NCBI GenBank assembly: GCA_900323505.1
Contig: OOIN01000020.1
Coordinates: 1-64,000, forward strand
Direction: 5' to 3'
Length of the DNA: 64,000 nucleotides
Source: Ustilago trichophora
Lineage: Eukaryota; Basidiomycota; Ustilaginomycetes; Ustilaginales; Ustilaginaceae
The notes below the pieces were generated by a model, which was not told the DNA's origin, searched no databases, and saw only the letters and a list, made by a program, of their open reading frames with translations. The position numbers and the translations under genes are program-made. This document shows positions 19,671 through 31,114 of the stretch, one piece after another. Within the stretch, counting starts at the first letter, position 1, and each line of letters begins with the position of its first letter.

Positions 19671-20171
19671 TCAATGTGAGGATGAGGGTATTGTTGATGA
19701 AGCTGATGCGTTGGATGCGGATGATCCGGAAGCTGAGCGGAACACCCGTCTCCAATGCGCGAGGCCGAGTTCTTGCATATCCTTCTCGATATCCTTGGGA
19801 AGATTGATGTGTTTGACCGACTTGGGCTCAAAGGTGGTTTCGAGCAATCTGGCCGTCTTTCGCTGCATGTATTCGATCTGGGCAAAGTCTCTCCTGCGAA
19901 GTCCGCCTCCCCAGGATGGATGTTTGAAGAAGTATCGCAGATAGATTGTAAAGTCCCTTCTGTGCTCCTGTTGTGGAAGGCCAGAGGATATGTACATATA
20001 GAGTTAACGAAGACCGTAAAGATTAAGGTGTCAGTGATGCTAGACCGACATTGGGAGTGACGCAACTGTCAGTTTACCTACCTGCTCCTTTGTCTTGATC
20101 ATGCGAAGTCCCTGCCTGTATAGCGCCAGGATCTCCTTCTGCGCCTGTGTCAACTTCTTTGCTGGCGGCAT
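19671..20171 (-). CDS. SDH6: LYR-motif protein, succinate dehydrogenase assembly factor 1 (Sdh6) type
   Basis: There are two exons: 20171-20082 (30 codons) and 19967-19671 (98 codons plus TGA), with a 114-nt intron (donor GTAGGT, acceptor CAACAG) and phase 0 at the junction. The 128-aa product starts MPPAKKLTQAQKEILALYRQ. It has the LYR tripeptide and GLRMIKTK, then in exon 2 YLRYFFKHP and IEYMQRKTARLLE, matching the SDHAF1/Sdh6 pattern of LYR followed by an IEY..RR helix. These small mitochondrial proteins help insert Fe-S clusters into Sdh2. The C-terminus after PKSVKHINLP is longer and Ser-rich compared with the human protein. Another Complex1_LYR member is the main alternative. Confidence 0.75.
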
Positions 20172-20456
20172 GACGAAACTTTTGGTGAGTAAGGGTGATT
20201 GTAGATGCAAGAGAAAGTTGATGAGAGGTGACATTGAGACAGATTTCAAGCGTTGCGGTGACCCTTAGCTAAAGCAACTCCACAATCCCTTGAAGCCCGG
20301 AGCTAAAAGTTCGGAATTCGGTCTTTGGGTGGTTTCTTGTCCCAAAAATTTCGCAAATGTCGAGAAGAATGTGAACCCTTGGATAGCACTTTATCATATC
20401 GCAACTTGGACGAGATCTCTCCACCTTGGATTCACCACTACCTATACACAGCAACC
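20172..20456. promoter_or_regulatory. Divergent promoter of SDH6-like gene and IPI1
   Basis: These 285 bp separate two head-to-head genes, one for mitochondrial complex II assembly and one for ribosome assembly. No specific site is recognised. Confidence 0.5.
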
Positions 20457-22821
20457 ATGCCGAAAGCATCCAAAAGAAAGAAAGAGAAGAAGGCTGACTT
20501 TCAAGTAAGTGGATCGCTGTCCTCATCGACAACGCTCCTCCTGAAGGGGACTCTGACACTTTGAAAACACATGTACCGCTTGTTTGCTACTCGAACAGAA
20601 AACCAAACTCAAGCTAGGAAAGGGAAAGCAAACGGCGAACAATGCTACCGACGTCTCGTTCAAAGCCAAGACGATCGCTCTTCCGCAGCAATCCATCAAT
20701 GCGGATAAGTCGGGAAAGTTGGTCAATTCTCGCAATCTCACAGTGACGGATCTCGCGCTTCAGCTTCGTCATTATTCGGCAGGTGTCCGACGAGAAGCTG
20801 TCGGAGGCATCCGAGAGATCCTCACGCTCCATTCAAGCTTGATGATATCGGATGCGGCTTCCCTCATCCCCGAACTCTCTCGGTGCATTGGCGACGAAGA
20901 CGCAACCGTACGAAAGCAGTTGCATTCTTTGCTTGCATGGATGCTGCCACAGATTCCAGCTCAGCTGCTTGGTCCATATAACAACACCTTGCTGCTCTTC
21001 ACCACCTCGGCACTTAGCCATATTTATCCCGAAGTACGACTGGATGCCATCAAGGTACTCGACCTTTGCCTCGACATCTTGCCACATGTTGCAACTGCTG
21101 GTTGGGAGAATGCCGTCTTCAAGATGGCCACCGCCGTCTCTTCGGCCTCCATCGCCACTGCTGCCTCATCGGTCTCCAATGCCGCAGGACCCAGCAATGC
21201 ATCGCATCAACCTCATGGAGAAAGGATCATGAATTGTTTCTTCAACCTTGTCGGCATCACACAAAGGTCGACTGCTGCTGCTTCCATCACAGCTACCGAT
21301 CTGGCTCCTGGCGCAAAGCTCTTGATCCTCAAATCCCTCCGAACCTTTCTCTCACACGCCCTCCCTATCACCTCGGGCGATGACATAGAGGATATCAACA
21401 ACAGCGAGCTGCGATGCCCTACCTGGTTTTTCCGCTCCGCTTTTCCTTCATTTGCTGAGTTCGAGTACTTCCAAAAGCTTCTTGGTCGACACACAGACTC
21501 ATCTCATTCACGCAGCGTCTCTGTCCAACGGTCAACCAACCAAAATGCAAACGTCACGGCAGTCAAAGCCATGGAAACATCGTACGGTGACTGGACTTGC
21601 TCGGATTGGGCAGCGTCCTCCCTCATGGACCTGGATACTACATCTGGCAAGTCCCTGTCTCACATTGATCTTTTCAACTCTTTGCAAGCAGCCATGGCAT
21701 CGGCCCCCCCTCTCGATAAGGCTGCAATTGGTGCAGTATCTGGAAAGCAGACACGATCTGCAGCACTATCACTCTACACCCTACTCGACCCTGTCTTGCT
21801 CGCCTCGTTTCTGGATACCGCACCATCAGCATTCCAGCCCGACCTCGATCTCTCGCAGCAGCTTCGAGGTCAGAACGTGGGGCTTTCTACTCACTCCCAA
21901 CTCGTTTTCGAAATCATCCAACTCCTCCTCGCTTTGTGGCGTGGCTCGTCATCACCCAGTGCACAGGCACGAACCTCGCTCGCCAACATGCTCGGCCACG
22001 TATCGATATACTTTCCCTTCAGTCATCACACGAGCTCAGGCGGTCTTTCGGTCAAAGCAAAGTCGGCAGTGGTCCAGATGGATCTGGCTTATGCTGAGCT
22101 CGCTGCCCTCTTGGCACTCAACAACAGCGCCAAGCCGCAAAAGTCCAAGTCCAGATTCGACGCCGAGGTACAGATTGCATCCGTTTCGGCCTTCATTGCC
22201 GAACTGCTTTCGGTCCCCGTTACAGAGAGCGGCACCGTCTCACTTGGATCTGCAGGCGCCTCTGCCTCTAACGTCCTCGATCCAGACACCTTCCGCGCCC
22301 TGCTTCCTACGCTCTGGTTCCTCCTGGGCACCGATCGTGAGACGCTTCTCGATAGCTTGCTTGCTACCTATCACGCGCATGCCACTCAGCATCGGGTCAA
22401 ACCTGTCCTCTTCGAGTTTTTGGCGCGCGCCTTTTCGCTCTCCAAGTTACGAGCACAGACGCCCTTTACCGCAGCTGAAAGCGAGCGTATCCTCGACAGC
22501 TTGCTGTCCACCCTTCCGCGCAGCCTCTTTGAGGCAGCCTTGTCGAACAGTTCACACAATTTCGCCGGCATTCAACTCGAGTTCTTGCATTTCCTCTTAT
22601 CGCTGCCTTCGCCCCCCACCACGCTCGTCTACGATCAGCTAGGTCCCTTCTACTGGATCAAGCATCCTATCAAGAAGACCTCAGCTCCCGGTCCTTACTG
22701 CAAGCTTCCACAGCGACTGCGTAAAGTTGCACTCGATATCATTTCGCTTCTGCAGGGTCGTAGTGATAAGCTCGACAAGACCTTGCACGCCGCGCTCCAG
22801 CGTGCTCAAACAACTAAGTGA
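20457..22821 (+). CDS. IPI1: Pre-rRNA processing protein Ipi1 (Rix1 complex)
   Basis: There are two exons: 20457-20504 (16 codons) and 20599-22821, with a 94-nt intron (GTAAGT ... AACAG) and phase 0. The 756-aa product starts MPKASKRKKEKKADFQ and continues in exon 2 as KTKLKLGKGK, then NATDVSFKAKTIAL, the classic Ipi1/TEX10 start. Armadillo-like helices follow (LRHYSAGVRREAVGGIREIL, DEDATVRKQLHSLLAWML, SHIYPEVRLDAIKVLDLCLD). Ipi1 works with Rix1/Ipi3 in ITS2 removal and 60S maturation in the nucleus. It is longer than yeast Ipi1 (334 aa), in line with TEX10-like forms. Confidence 0.93.
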
Positions 22822-22967
22822 GCACATACTTCTCGGATTTGAACAACAGCACAGTCCCCCGCGCCCTGGTTCGTTCAAAGCACTCATCGCAGCATATTTC
22901 ACCTTATCAGCACTATAGACATCATCAAATTCTTTCTCGCGTGCTTCCCGAACTACAGATCTGTCGG

Positions 22968-24410
22968 CTAAGATTGCTTGTTGCCCGAGTCGCTGAGCTT
23001 CTTCTCGATCTTTTCGTACATGGCCTGCGCTTGAGGGATGAGGCCATTGAACTGGCTGTTAGACCACTGGCCTTTTTGAGAGGGAAGCGACGGGAGGTTG
23101 CCAGATGTTTTGAGAATGGCCAGTAGCTTTGCCAGGAGCGCATACGAGAGCTGATCGGCCTGCCCCTTGTCGATGCTCCGCAGACCACGGTCTTGATGCG
23201 TGCCCGCATCCAGCGCTCGATGCTGGCCAAGCAATGTGGCAAGCTGCAGGATGCTTGGCGGATAGTCCGACTGTGCAGATTGCTCCAGCCAGAACCTTGC
23301 TTCGACGTCATTGGCGTCGACGCCGAAGGTATCCTTGTGAGCCTGCTTCATCGTCTTGTCTCCTCCCGTGACATCCGGATGCTGTGCCATCTTGTCCCGG
23401 TCCAGGAAGTAGAACGATCCTACCTGGAACATGCTTTGAGCATCTCCTTGCTCTGCAGCTTTCTTGAACAGATGAAACGCTTCCGACTTGTTCCCCGTCC
23501 CTTGGTCCAGAAGGTGATGCATTCCGAGTGCAAACAGACAGCCCGAGTGTCCAAGCTCGGCGCCCTTTTGTAGGTAGCCGCGTGCACGTTCCTGATCCGG
23601 CGGATTGAAACGTGACTCTTGGAAGAGTGATGCCAGGTCGTACCAGGCTTCTGCGAGCCCCTTCTCACCCGCTCGTGTATATAGATCGACGGCTTGATCG
23701 ATCAAGGCAGGCCACTGCGACTTGTCCACCTGACCTCTCTGCAGGCGTTGGAGGAGGAGTCTTGCTACGCCAACCGATCCTCGCGCATTGCCGGCAGCAG
23801 AAAGGTCTTGATACAGATTGACAGCCTGCTGAGCCCTGCTTTTGAGATCGCCGGAGGGCGGAGGTGGCGCTGTATTCTGCAAGACCATACTTGCCCAATA
23901 ATAGCCTGCATCATCCGAGCCAGACTGATGAGCGATCTCAAACAATCGAAAAGCCAAGGGCTGGCGTCGGGGGTCGGCCGAGGCGGAGAGGAGCGTGTTG
24001 CCGAGCTGGGTGAGGTCTTCAGCGCTAAATCCCCAGGCCTTGGTGGAAGAGATGATATCGTTATCCACAGATGCCTGATATGCCTGACGATCTGCTGACG
24101 AGGAAAGATCAGCGGTGGTACGAAGCTGAACCAATAGCTTGGAGAGCAACGAGCAAGCCTGGTCATGTTTGATGGTCGTCGATTCCTGTTCATAGCGAGA
24201 GGATGGCAGGATACGAGCAACAGTGGCGCCCAGTTCGGACTGATCGGGAACGTGAACATTGGTTGGTATGGCATAGTGTCTGATGAACACAGGGGCGATC
24301 CCAGGTGCCGCACACGATGCTGCCTTTCGTGATCTTGTGGCGACCGTCCGAGCATGTGCCGACAAAGCCACAGCCGCGCCGCGGCGAAGAAGTCGCGTGG
24401 CAACCGCCAT
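22968..24410 (-). CDS. Mitochondrial Sel1-repeat protein of unknown role
   Basis: The frame is 480 aa without introns. The N-terminus (MAVATRLLRRGAAVALSAHA then RTVATRSRK) is rich in Arg and Ala with no acidic residues, a good mitochondrial presequence. From about residue 200 on there are Sel1/TPR-like helical pairs, such as AGEKGLAEAWYDLASLFQ, RGYLQKGAELGHSGCLFALG and FHLFKKAAEQGDAQSMFQVG. Such repeats are scaffolds; the partner cannot be told from sequence. It is tail-to-tail with IPI1 (146 bp apart) and head-to-head with the next hydrolase gene. Confidence 0.8.
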   Translation of the reverse strand: MAVATRLLRRGAAVALSAHARTVATRSRKAASCAAPGIAPVFIRHYAIPTNVHVPDQSELGATVARILPSSRYEQESTTIKHDQACSLLSKLLVQLRTTADLSSSADRQAYQASVDNDIISSTKAWGFSAEDLTQLGNTLLSASADPRRQPLAFRLFEIAHQSGSDDAGYYWASMVLQNTAPPPPSGDLKSRAQQAVNLYQDLSAAGNARGSVGVARLLLQRLQRGQVDKSQWPALIDQAVDLYTRAGEKGLAEAWYDLASLFQESRFNPPDQERARGYLQKGAELGHSGCLFALGMHHLLDQGTGNKSEAFHLFKKAAEQGDAQSMFQVGSFYFLDRDKMAQHPDVTGGDKTMKQAHKDTFGVDANDVEARFWLEQSAQSDYPPSILQLATLLGQHRALDAGTHQDRGLRSIDKGQADQLSYALLAKLLAILKTSGNLPSLPSQKGQWSNSQFNGLIPQAQAMYEKIEKKLSDSGNKQS

Positions 24411-24672
24411 CTTGATGAAGTATGAGCGAATTCAGGGAATCTAGTCGTGGTTGGACAAAACGTTGTTGGAGAAGAGAGTGTGGCAGATAGAGCAAGCCAT
24501 CTTCGGCGAATTACGCTGTTTTTGTGGCCCGTTTGATTGCCGAGCACGCTCTCGCTACTCCACCGTCGAATTCCGAGTTCCGACGCCACTTGTAGATTGT
24601 GTCATTCAGAATTGTTCGACCTTGCTCCTTTGTCGTTCGACACTGTTACCTCACAAACACGACATCTGTGCC

Positions 24673-25838
24673 ATGGCTGCCAGTGGCATCTCGAACGAGC
24701 CAGCATGGCCTTCGCCACCTTCCACCTGGATTGACAAAGTGCTCTTCCTCGGCACAGGAACTAGCGGGCAGGTACCAGCAATCCACTGCGTGACCAAACC
24801 CGACTTTGGAGGTTGTGCTGCCTGCAGGGACGCCACTCTCAATCCGACTGGCAAGAACCGCAGAGGTTGTACAGCAGTGGCCGTTGTTGGTCGCGATGCT
24901 GAAGATGCGCACGACAGCACCATCTTGATAGACTGCGGAAAAACATTCTACTCCAATGCAATCGTTCACTTCCCACGAAACGGGATCCGCTCCATCCGAG
25001 CCGTACTGCTGACGCACGCTCACGCCGACGCCATTCTGGGCCTGGACGACCTACGCGCATGGACGATGGGCGGCGTGATTCAGCGATACGTCGATATTTA
25101 TCTCACGCAGGAGTGCATGACGGTTGTTGAGGGCATGTTTCCCTACCTGGTCGATCGTTCCAAGTCCACCGGCGGAGGAGACGTACCCACGCTTCGCTGG
25201 AACATCATCGATAAAGATGCCCCCTTTGTTCTTCCGAGCTCAGAAGGCCGAAAAGAGGTGCAGGTACAACCTCTTCCCGTGCTACATGGCTACATTGGCA
25301 GAACTTCTCCATTTTGGAGTCTTGGCTTCCGCATCGACTCTTTCAGCTACATCAGCGACTGTCACGAAATTCCGCTCGACACGATCAGACTTATGCGCGG
25401 CAGTCAGGCTATCGTTATGGACGCTCTCAAGATGGACCGTCATCTCTCTCATTTCTCCTTCTCTCAGGCACTCTCCTTCTTTGCTTCATTTTCACCGCCA
25501 CCTGCACTCGGTCTCCTTACCGACTTTACACATCGCATAGAGCACACCACAACGCAACAGCTCGTAGATACATGGAGAGATGGTATGTTGGCTGCGCAAA
25601 TCGCTGGAAAAGGCAAAGACAGTTCGTCGACAGGGGAAGGGGGGGATTACGGTGGTGGACAGATATCTGGAACGAAGTGGACAACGAACAGAATATGACT
25701 ATACAGCTCAAGGAACAGTACAGCACGCCTCTTGATGAGAACGCCTTGCACACAGTTGCGCACTACATCCCACCGATCAAGCTCAGTTGGGATGGACTGG
25801 TGGTTCATTTCAGTCCGCAACACCGACAGGAGAGCTAA
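24673..25838 (+). CDS. Metallo-beta-lactamase-fold hydrolase (PhnP/tRNase Z-like)
   Basis: The start is the ATG at 24673 (MAASGISNEPAWPSPPSTW). The metal site is HAHADAILGLDD (about residue 115) with IDCGKTFYSNA before it; later VLHGY and YISDCHEIP supply the usual extra His/Asp ligands. A CAACRDA stretch near residue 45 is typical of the fungal and PhnP-like branch. The long frame ends in junk at 25698, but an 80-nt intron (25583-25662, donor GTATGT, acceptor GGACAG, phase 1) leads to a conserved-looking end with IPPIKLSWDGLVVHF. This gives 361 aa. The enzyme probably hydrolyses a phosphodiester; the substrate is unknown. Confidence 0.82.
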
Positions 25839-26770
25839 CTTGGAGACAATGTATCGAAGACTCTGGCAATAGGAAAGGTCACACTAGATAACATGAAGTC
25901 TGAAGCTGGTATGCTGCGCTCTACCTGGTTCGACGATGCGCAACAGCCATCAAAGTCCCGACTTGGTGTAAGTTCTTCAAGGGTACACGCCGATCTGTTG
26001 ACATGGAAGGGGCACCTCACGCCAAAGGCGGGGCAACTCGGTGCAAGAATTCGCCGGCTTAGGCCGATTTCGGCGACATAGTATGTCGCTGTACGGACCA
26101 TTTTCATGGGAGAAGCACAAGCTGCCAGGGTTGATCTTCAGTGGCTGTTTCAAAGGTTGGTCAGCCAACTCAAACACAATGAGGGCTTCGCTCAGCTTTA
26201 CACTCGCCACCTTTCTTAGAAGGCATCAGAACCATGTTGTACATATGCTCGAAGTTGGGCAATGTCAAGTATCAGCGTGGAGTGACGTCGATCCGCTCGT
26301 TTAAGATGCTGGACAAGGCCACTTTAGCAATCACAAGCTCTGCCTTACACCGTCTCTAAGAGACTATACCGTCGCGGTACTATCCTCAGCTCATCACGAT
26401 TTAGCAGACTTGACGAGCCTCGATGCCGCCTACTTGTCTGTTCAAGTACTTCATGTCTTCCGTTCCCATCGGTCATGTTGCCACAAACAGCGCAAACTCA
26501 TTTCACGGCAGACGATAGCTTATGTTTTCTTGCAAGCTCTCGGAGTACGGTTTCATTACGATAAGCTGCTTTGATCACTAGTGTCACGGATGTTTCATCT
26601 CGGTCTTCAAGAAAGAAACGACGCATGTAAACGCCCCGACTTCTGTCGAGACATGTGGCCACCAATCTCGCTCCGACCTGCATTCCAAGAGATTATGTTC
26701 CTTACGACGAGCCGAGACAGTAACATTTGCAAACAGAATGAATGCCCCTAGGTCATCAGCCCACCAACGC
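25839..26770. other. Intergenic region between two convergent genes
   Basis: I see no gene in these 932 bp. Small open frames have no domain and mixed codon use. It carries the 3' ends of the hydrolase and GH62 genes. Confidence 0.5.
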
Positions 26771-27769
26771 TTACCTCTTGAGGGTAAGAAGACCGGGTCG
26801 GTAGGGAGCAAGGTCGTAATTGGAAGGCGTGATGCTCTTGTCCCGACCCTGGTAGAGGAACTGCAGGTTGCATGGGTCGATCGTCATGGTCTGATCCGGG
26901 TTGGATCGAATCAGATCACCGTGACTGATGTCGTTGGTCCAGCTGGCACCACTGTTAGCCTTGCCTGCGAAAGGAGCGCTCTCAGAGCCAGCCTGCACCG
27001 TCCACTGGCCATCCAGACTGTCGGCGGTGAACGAACGGAAGTAGCGGCCGTTGGTGCCCATAGCTTCAACAATCATCAGGTACTTGTTCTGGCCAGCCAC
27101 CGTGTAAACCTGGACGGCTTCGAAGAGCTTGGCCTGGGTGTCGCTGAGCACCACTTCAAAGGCAGAACCGAAGCTACCAGGGAAGTTGCCGATGGGCATG
27201 CTGGCTCGGTAGATCTTGCCGTTGTCGCCGGCGAAGAAGAGATACATGTTTTTGCTGTCACCGATGACTGTCTGGTCGATCGCACCAGTAGTCGATCCAT
27301 CAGCAATCTTTCCGGTGAAAAGGGCTTGAGGAGACGACCAACCGTTGATGCTGGCTGGGTTGCTACTGGTCCTGAAAGTGAAAGTAGCGGATCCCCATTG
27401 AGAGGCGAGGATCCAGGTCTTCTTGGGCGCAAAGTAGAAGATGGTAGGAGCGACGGCAGACTGGGTCATTCCGGTCTGAGCAGCATTGGCCATGTCAGAC
27501 CAGGTGGAGAAAGGTGAGAAACCCATCGAGCCGTACTTTGTGCCCGAATCGTGATAGCTGGCATACACCAAGTGCTGTCCATTGTAAGGAACGTGCGTGA
27601 AATCCTTCAAGGAAGCCCAGCCATTCTTGGGCTGGGCGAGGGGGGCGGAAGAGGTCCATTGGTACGAGCTAGGCAGAGCACAGCTCTGACGACGCTCAAA
27701 ACCGGACTTGGCCTCTGCGACTGTGGCTACCAGAGCTGCAACAGCAACAAAGGCGGAAGTAAGCTTCAT
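26771..27769 (-). CDS. Secreted alpha-L-arabinofuranosidase, GH62
   Basis: The product is 332 aa. [20 protein letters not shown] is a clear signal peptide, followed by a short KSGFERRQ stretch with a possible KR-type processing site. The single GH62 domain shows [79 protein letters not shown] and [20 protein letters not shown], ending [14 protein letters not shown]62 enzymes remove arabinose side chains from arabinoxylan, the main grass hemicellulose, which fits a grass-associated smut. No carbohydrate-binding module is attached. Confidence 0.95.
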   Translation of the reverse strand: MKLTSAFVAVAALVATVAEAKSGFERRQSCALPSSYQWTSSAPLAQPKNGWASLKDFTHVPYNGQHLVYASYHDSGTKYGSMGFSPFSTWSDMANAAQTGMTQSAVAPTIFYFAPKKTWILASQWGSATFTFRTSSNPASINGWSSPQALFTGKIADGSTTGAIDQTVIGDSKNMYLFFAGDNGKIYRASMPIGNFPGSFGSAFEVVLSDTQAKLFEAVQVYTVAGQNKYLMIVEAMGTNGRYFRSFTADSLDGQWTVQAGSESAPFAGKANSGASWTNDISHGDLIRSNPDQTMTIDPCNLQFLYQGRDKSITPSNYDLAPYRPGLLTLKR

Positions 27770-29198
27770 CGTGGTGAGGGAAGAGAAAGGGCGAGGGCGG
27801 GGTCGGAGGCAGGCAAGGAGTGTTCGAGTCGAGGAGTAGAGAGAGGGGTAATTTGAGAAGTGTCCGATTGGTGGGAGATGAGACTCTCAACTGGCCTAGA
27901 AAGATGATCGGTCCTTTTATCTACATTGTAGAAGCTTCCTGGCCGTCTTGGTGATACCGTACAAGACCATTCAAAGCCCCACTGGTGTCACAGCAGATCA
28001 AGAGAGGCCATGCAGAAAGTCGGGTCACAGACCCACTCGCCCCGTGGCACGAGCTAGGATTGAGACGAATCGCAAACAGGTCCCGCCTCGGCTCCATTAG
28101 AAGGATTTGCTTGAAATGAGATTGCCGCAGGGGCAAGTGGGATTCGTCACTGTGGCGGAGTGTTGGCCTGACAACAACTGCGACGCCGTTGGTGGGGGGT
28201 AAACCGCTACATCGCGTTGCCACTCGAAGAATCCCTATTGCTAGGAATTTTGGTGGCGCTTCGTTTGATGCTGTCGGAACGTATCCTCCCGTATCGTGAG
28301 GACGCTGAACTTTAAAACGGGCATAGTCAAGATGGTGGGGAGAATCTGGGGCTGATTGCACTAGCAGATTATGCATCTAAGCGAGGGTCACCGGTCTGAC
28401 ACGCAAATCTCTGTTTCGATTGGCAGTGAGACCCTTCTACAGGATGGAATCGAGGCAAGATGCACGTCATGCAGCGAATCGCGGCAAACGAGTGAACAAA
28501 GTTAGATAGCCTCTTGACAACTTTTCTGATGGGCGTAAGGCGTTGCCAGAGAATTTCAGTCGTTTGGGCACGTTGTCTTACCAAGGCCCCTTTCAGGTAT
28601 CAACTTGGTGGATCTGTTGCAGCGAGCCTGGATTCCACACAGCACCAGTGAGAAGAGGCAGAGGTTGCAGTCATCTGCATGCAGACAAAGAGATGTTGTC
28701 ATGAACAGCGCTAGCCCAACATGAATGCTATTTGACCTCTAGGAACCAGATCGATCACAACCTTGACGTTTCTCGCAGCGCTGACTGCGACGTTCGGAAA
28801 TCTTCAAGACGTTACGAGAAGCAGTGACATGGTGTATGATCGTGCGAACACATGATCACGAGGTCATGACAAGCCGAGATGGCCATCTCACCGGTGGCCG
28901 GTCTCTGACTTTGCCGTTCTTGCAAGTCCCCTCGAGCGAGCAATGCTTACGGGCAAGTCCGGAGCATTGATCTCTACAGGTGCCTCAGTGCGAAGATTGC
29001 GACTAACTTGGAAGGCCCACGACCTCTTCGATCGCTCGGCCTGCCTGCTTCTGAAAACGCCATATTCTTTTGCACGCAAGGTCTTGAATCCTCATCGTTG
29101 AAGAGCTCACAGAACTCTGACACCATCTCACTTCTCCCTTTGGCCCTTTGACTCAATATCTCAATGTTGGTAGTTGCCCTCATTGATCTTGGCCCACC
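27770..29198. other. Long intergenic region upstream of GH62
   Basis: These 1.4 kb hold the GH62 promoter. No RNA gene or domain-bearing frame is visible. Confidence 0.5.
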
Positions 29199-29745
29199 GT
29201 GTCGCCATTTTTGGTCTCTGTCTTCTTTGCTCGGTATATTTACTTCTATTTGACGCTCTTCTTACTCTGCAGACAAGTGGTAAGCGTGCCCAACACAGCC
29301 GGCATCGTCGTTCTCCCTCATGATTGCTTCGGTCTTGCTATGCTTGGTCTCGCCCCTTCGGTCTCGTTCGGGGACAGCGGGTCATCTATTCATAAGTGAG
29401 TTTCATCTTTCCCATCTTTTTTTTATTGACTGAACTGCGTAAACCTTTCCCTTTGTGAATGAATTTGATGACTCTCCCAAACCCAAGATCCCCATCCTCT
29501 TTGGGCTCCCCAGGGCAGGGGACGATGATCACGGCTACGACATGACCGAGTACATTCGTGAGGCTGGCTCGCATTTGGCAAGATACAGCAACCGAGCCGC
29601 TGTTGTCAAGGCAGGACATTTGAACTTGACGGAGTGTATGCCCAACACCGCCAGCATCGAAGCCCGAAGCAGAAGTGGCAGAACATCTAGCCAAGGTATT
29701 TCATATAGTAGCTACGCGCCCGTAATAACTTCTCGAGTCAGATAG
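29199..29745 (+). CDS. Possible small spliced gene, unknown product
   Basis: This is tentative. A frame from 29199 starts with a hydrophobic segment (MSPFLVSVFFARYIYFYLTL) that could be a signal or membrane anchor. It ends near a GTGAGT donor at 29396-29401. An acceptor CCCCAG near 29511 would join in phase to GDDDHGYDMTEYIREAGSHL and onward. Third-position GC is about 60% in both parts, as in nearby genes. There is no known domain and the start is uncertain. It could be a small secreted protein or chance. Confidence 0.25.
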
Positions 29746-29971
29746 TAGCAGTCGAAGATGAAGGCCAGGAGACTGGTCTCTGCGGAAGTGTCACACGGAA
29801 GTGTCACGATCGCATAAGCAGATGATTGTGAGAGTAGTGGATTCGTCCCGTTAGCTATCACATGCGTCCTTCCTTTGATTAGTCTGCTCTGTGCTTTGTA
29901 AACGGCTATATCCTTCCATAGTATGTTTCTGACAAGCTTTCCACCGTGACGGACAGCGAAAAATGGGACGC

Positions 29972-31114
29972 CTACTTCGACTCCTTCTCGAGAGGCAGGT
30001 CCTCTGGGGGAGCCTCAAAGACCACTGTGGGAATCGGAGCAGATGCTGAGGAAGTGGAAGCAGACGCAGCCGAAGCGCCCTCAGCAGCGGAAGCGGTTGA
30101 TGTCGCCCTGTCCTTTGGTGTGGAAGCCGATCCAGACGATTTGATCGAGTCGCTGCGCTGCAGATTACTTGATCGGGACCCAGAGCCCTTGTTTGCCGAG
30201 AGTCGCTGATCGAGCGCTTTGAGTGCCATAGCTCGACGGCGCTCTGCCTCAGCGCGAGCGCTGCCGTGCTGAGGAGCTTGTCCGGTGAGAGATGCTGACT
30301 CAAGGTCGGCGTAGTCTCCACCCGTCCACGGTTGAACGATCTTGATCTTGACGAAAAATTGGAAGAGCGTGGTCGAGATGAACTGGACAGGCTTATGAAG
30401 GAAAGGTGGGAACCAGTTGACAAAGGCGAAAGCTTCGCTTCGATCACCCTTGAAACCGGATTCGTTGACCTTGAAGAAGCGCAGGTAGGCCCAGGAAATG
30501 AGCCATCCAAACTGAATCAAAATCCAAGGCGAGGTGTAGCCGATGAGGCACATGACGTTGCTAACCGTGACGTAAAGCATGGGAAGATCCTTGACTCGGA
30601 GCTTGAGAGCGCCGCTGAGAACTTGGACTTGGTGCTCTGGGATGAGCTGTGTGAAGGCAACAAGGAATGCAGTCTGCAATGCTTGAAGGCCATGGAACTG
30701 AATGCCCCAGATCAGCACCTCCTTGCGAAAGACGCCGAACAAGAGAAGCTGCAAGCCCCATGCGATGATGTTGCTACCCACAAGGACAACAGCCGAAAAC
30801 TTGATCAGCTCTACAGCGCCGTATTGCCGTTCCAGATACCTCGCTGCCAGAGGGAGAGACACGATCGAGACCAAGAATTCGAGAACGGACGACTCGCAAA
30901 AGCTCGCCGTGATCAGAGTCCATGGATACCAGAAGCTGGCGCCAGGAACAATGACAAGCCAGGGAAATTGCACCGCGCTGGCTGTTCCAAAACCGAGGCC
31001 GGTGCGAAGACGCAGAAAGAACAACAGAGTCGTGAACGCCAACAGGGCCGCCGTCAAGATCCTCGTTCCTGGTGGAACGTTTTGAAGAAGAGTTGAGAGG
31101 GAGAAGACTGCCAT
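29972..31114 (-). CDS. TMEM115/DUF1751 rhomboid-like Golgi membrane protein
   Basis: The frame is 380 aa without introns. The N-terminal 240 residues carry about five to six hydrophobic segments (ILTAALLAFTTLLFFLRL, LEFLVSIVSLPLAARYLERQ, LIKFSAVVLVGSNIIAWGLQ) and the family signatures PWTLITASFCE and FHGLQALQTAFLVAFTQLIP. This matches the TMEM115 branch of the rhomboid superfamily, which lacks the Ser-His protease pair and acts in Golgi traffic. The C-terminal 130 residues are Ser/Ala-rich and likely cytosolic and disordered. Confidence 0.88.
   Translation of the reverse strand: MAVFSLSTLLQNVPPGTRILTAALLAFTTLLFFLRLRTGLGFGTASAVQFPWLVIVPGASFWYPWTLITASFCESSVLEFLVSIVSLPLAARYLERQYGAVELIKFSAVVLVGSNIIAWGLQLLLFGVFRKEVLIWGIQFHGLQALQTAFLVAFTQLIPEHQVQVLSGALKLRVKDLPMLYVTVSNVMCLIGYTSPWILIQFGWLISWAYLRFFKVNESGFKGDRSEAFAFVNWFPPFLHKPVQFISTTLFQFFVKIKIVQPWTGGDYADLESASLTGQAPQHGSARAEAERRRAMALKALDQRLSANKGSGSRSSNLQRSDSIKSSGSASTPKDRATSTASAAEGASAASASTSSASAPIPTVVFEAPPEDLPLEKESK

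Noticed and set aside
28380..29100. Possible tRNA or other RNA gene in the long gap upstream of GH62
   Set aside because: No A-box/B-box pair or cloverleaf pattern could be found by eye.
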